5,134 nucleotides of DNA from Spirochaetia bacterium (lineage in GTDB: Bacteria; Patescibacteriota; Minisyncoccia; UBA6257; UBA9933). The notes under the pieces were generated by a model that worked only from the letters and a program-made list of their open reading frames with translations, was not told where the DNA came from and searched no databases. Shown one piece after another: positions 4,288-5,134 of this stretch; within the stretch, counting starts at the first letter, position 1; each line of letters begins with the position of its first letter. Location of the stretch: positions 1 to 5,134 of the forward strand of contig QYPD01000032.1 of the NCBI GenBank assembly GCA_007279775.1, written 5' to 3'. Both the position numbers and the translations under genes were made by a program.

Positions 4288-4485
4288 GAAAAATACCTAC
4301 TCGCCAATTTCACACCGCCTTTTTCTTATCATAATTTGCGGAAGCACTATTTACGATATAGCTGTACTCAGCTAGCACATTTGCGAAAACACTGCTCGGT
4401 ATTTCACGAGTTTAGTTGGTGTTTGTGTCGTATGTCGAAGTTGTAGACAATCCCCGAAATTTGAAACGGGTATTAGTTCCAGGAT
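4288..4485. other. non-coding stretch with short degenerate repeats
   Basis: No convincing gene on either strand. ATTTGCGGAAGCACTA (4334-4349) recurs as ATTTGCGAAAACACTG (4379-4394) with three mismatches, 45 bp apart. Between them TAGCTG-TACT-CAGCTA (4359-4374) is a perfect six-base stem with four-base loop. CTCG/CGAG flanks an eight-base loop at about 4395-4410. Near 4454-4471 a CCCG/CGGG pair lacks a T-tract, so it is a poor terminator for the 183-aa gene that ends at 4486. Together with the fold-backs at 4026-4287 this makes about 460 bp of structured DNA without genes. Confidence 0.5.
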
Positions 4486-5037
4486 TTATGGGATGAATTT
4501 TTTGAAGACATCGCCGAGTTTCTCAACAATGCCCACTTTTACATCCTCCTCGTTTTTCACGGGGTTCTTCGAGATTATCGTGCGGGGGGGCGTATAGAGA
4601 TTTTTTACCGAGTCAATAACGAAATCCAAAAATTTCTTCTGTTCTTCCGCGTGTCCTGAATTAACGTCTTCCTTTAGCAATATCCGATACGATTCGAGGG
4701 ATCGTGCCACAACCGACTTAAACGAGTACTCTTCTAGATATTCTCGATCTCTGCTGTGCTGGGCGTGAAAGAAGATGGCAGAGTACACAAGCGGAAGAGC
4801 CAAGACAAGCTCAAGCCACAGAACCGCAGTAAATCCCATGTTCGCGGTCAATCTCCAAAATGCGAAAAGTGTCACGCAAAGAAGCAGGGCGATGTTCACA
4901 AGAAACCAATTTCGCCACATATTTTTTGATTTTTGTAATTCCACCTTCCGTTCTTCAAACACACCAGAGGGCATTTTTTCTCCTATTGATTGATTTGCAT
5001 CAGGCTCCACCGAAGGATCTATTATTTTCTTTTCCAT
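4486..5037 (-). CDS. two-TM membrane protein with cytoplasmic C-terminal helical domain, 183 aa
   Basis: The function is unrecognised. Residues 1-40 are acidic then basic and soluble (EERKVELQKSKNMWRN). Two membrane segments follow at about 44-61 (WFLVNIALLLCVTLFAFW) and 69-90 (FTAVLWLELVLALPLVYSAIFF). Residues 91-150 form a helical domain with the pattern HSRDREYLEEYSFKSVVARSLESYRILL, ending in FVIDSVKNLYTPP. The 'Y-x-x-EY-x-FK-x-x-x-A-x-S-L-x-x-Y' string followed by a hydrophobic helix and an '(L/I)Y-x-x-P' end recurs in small two-TM bacterial proteins of unknown function. A Lys-rich tail with a last amphipathic helix (VGIVEKLGDVFKKF) closes it. Both termini are probably cytoplasmic. The ATG at 5035-5037 has no Shine-Dalgarno, and a good extended -10 promoter sits about 50 bp upstream. 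By eye it is less AT-rich than the restriction-modification genes, and 460 bp of non-coding DNA separate it from them, so it is probably a separate unit. Confidence 0.8.
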   Translation of the reverse strand: MEKKIIDPSVEPDANQSIGEKMPSGVFEERKVELQKSKNMWRNWFLVNIALLLCVTLFAFWRLTANMGFTAVLWLELVLALPLVYSAIFFHAQHSRDREYLEEYSFKSVVARSLESYRILLKEDVNSGHAEEQKKFLDFVIDSVKNLYTPPRTIISKNPVKNEEDVKVGIVEKLGDVFKKFIP

Positions 5038-5085
5038 ACTACTTTAAAAAAGAATTAAATTTTCGACTTTTATTCTTACTGTTAA

Positions 5086-5094
5086 ATTATAACA
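5086..5094 (-). promoter_or_regulatory. extended -10 promoter of the 183-aa membrane protein gene
   Basis: The minus strand reads TGTTATAAT at 5094-5086, a consensus TGnTATAAT extended -10 element. Transcription would start near 5079, leaving a leader of about 42 nt before the ATG at 5037. No good -35 stands at 17 bp; a TTGAAA lies 20 bp upstream of the TATAAT, which is long but tolerable with an extended -10. Confidence 0.6.
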
Positions 5095-5134
5095 CAAAAC
5101 GATGATGCCTATTTCAAACTATACCTGATACTAC

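Noticed and set aside
4322..4359. Minus-strand mini-ORF reading MIRKRRCEIGE near 4330 as a possible leader peptide or lost HTH N-terminus.
   Set aside because: Eleven codons, no ribosome binding site, and no resemblance to the first half of an XRE domain.
4440..4485. Terminator for the 183-aa membrane protein gene (CCCG/CGGG pair).
   Set aside because: The stem is only four base pairs around a ten-base loop and no T-tract follows on the minus strand.

Overview
The window is AT-rich bacterial DNA that uses the standard code: TAA, TAG and TGA all end genes that look intact. Most genes are on the minus strand, tightly packed, and nearly free of Shine-Dalgarno motifs. A fragment at the left resembles surface proteins common in Patescibacteria (Candidate Phyla Radiation) genomes. 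Together these hint at a member of that radiation, but this is inference; there is no rRNA or housekeeping gene to confirm it.

Layout, left to right. At 1-300 a short plus-strand gene (63 codons, clear ribosome binding site) ends in an intrinsic terminator. It converges on a 5'-truncated minus-strand fragment of a secreted beta-sandwich-like protein (293-616). From 4024 down to 649 runs one minus-strand array. In transcription order it holds a decapitated XRE-type helix-turn-helix remnant, a beta-class DNA methyltransferase (387 aa), a PD-(D/E)XK-type restriction endonuclease (235 aa), a single-pass membrane protein (163 aa), a 35-aa basic peptide with a tandem eight-residue repeat, a 59-codon membrane ORF with unresolved start, and a second single-pass membrane protein (178 aa). 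Junctions are TAAtATG (twice), an ATGA overlap, a 9-nt gap and a TTGA overlap, so most of the array looks translationally coupled. The largest break is about 58 nt between the 35-aa peptide and the small membrane ORF.

Upstream of the array, 4025-4485 has no convincing gene but is full of fold-back structure: a perfect 13-bp hairpin, a 153-bp element bounded by 16-bp perfect inverted repeats, a second hairpin of 55 bp, and weaker repeats. To the right is a two-TM membrane protein (5037-4486) with its own extended -10 promoter.

The core is a Type II restriction-modification operon whose likely controller gene has lost the first half of its DNA-binding domain. Its downstream genes encode uncharacterised membrane proteins and a tiny basic peptide. 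Whether these are accessory parts of a membrane-linked defence cassette or unrelated passengers cannot be settled from sequence alone. By eye, 650-4020 is more AT-rich than either flank, which fits an acquired island.
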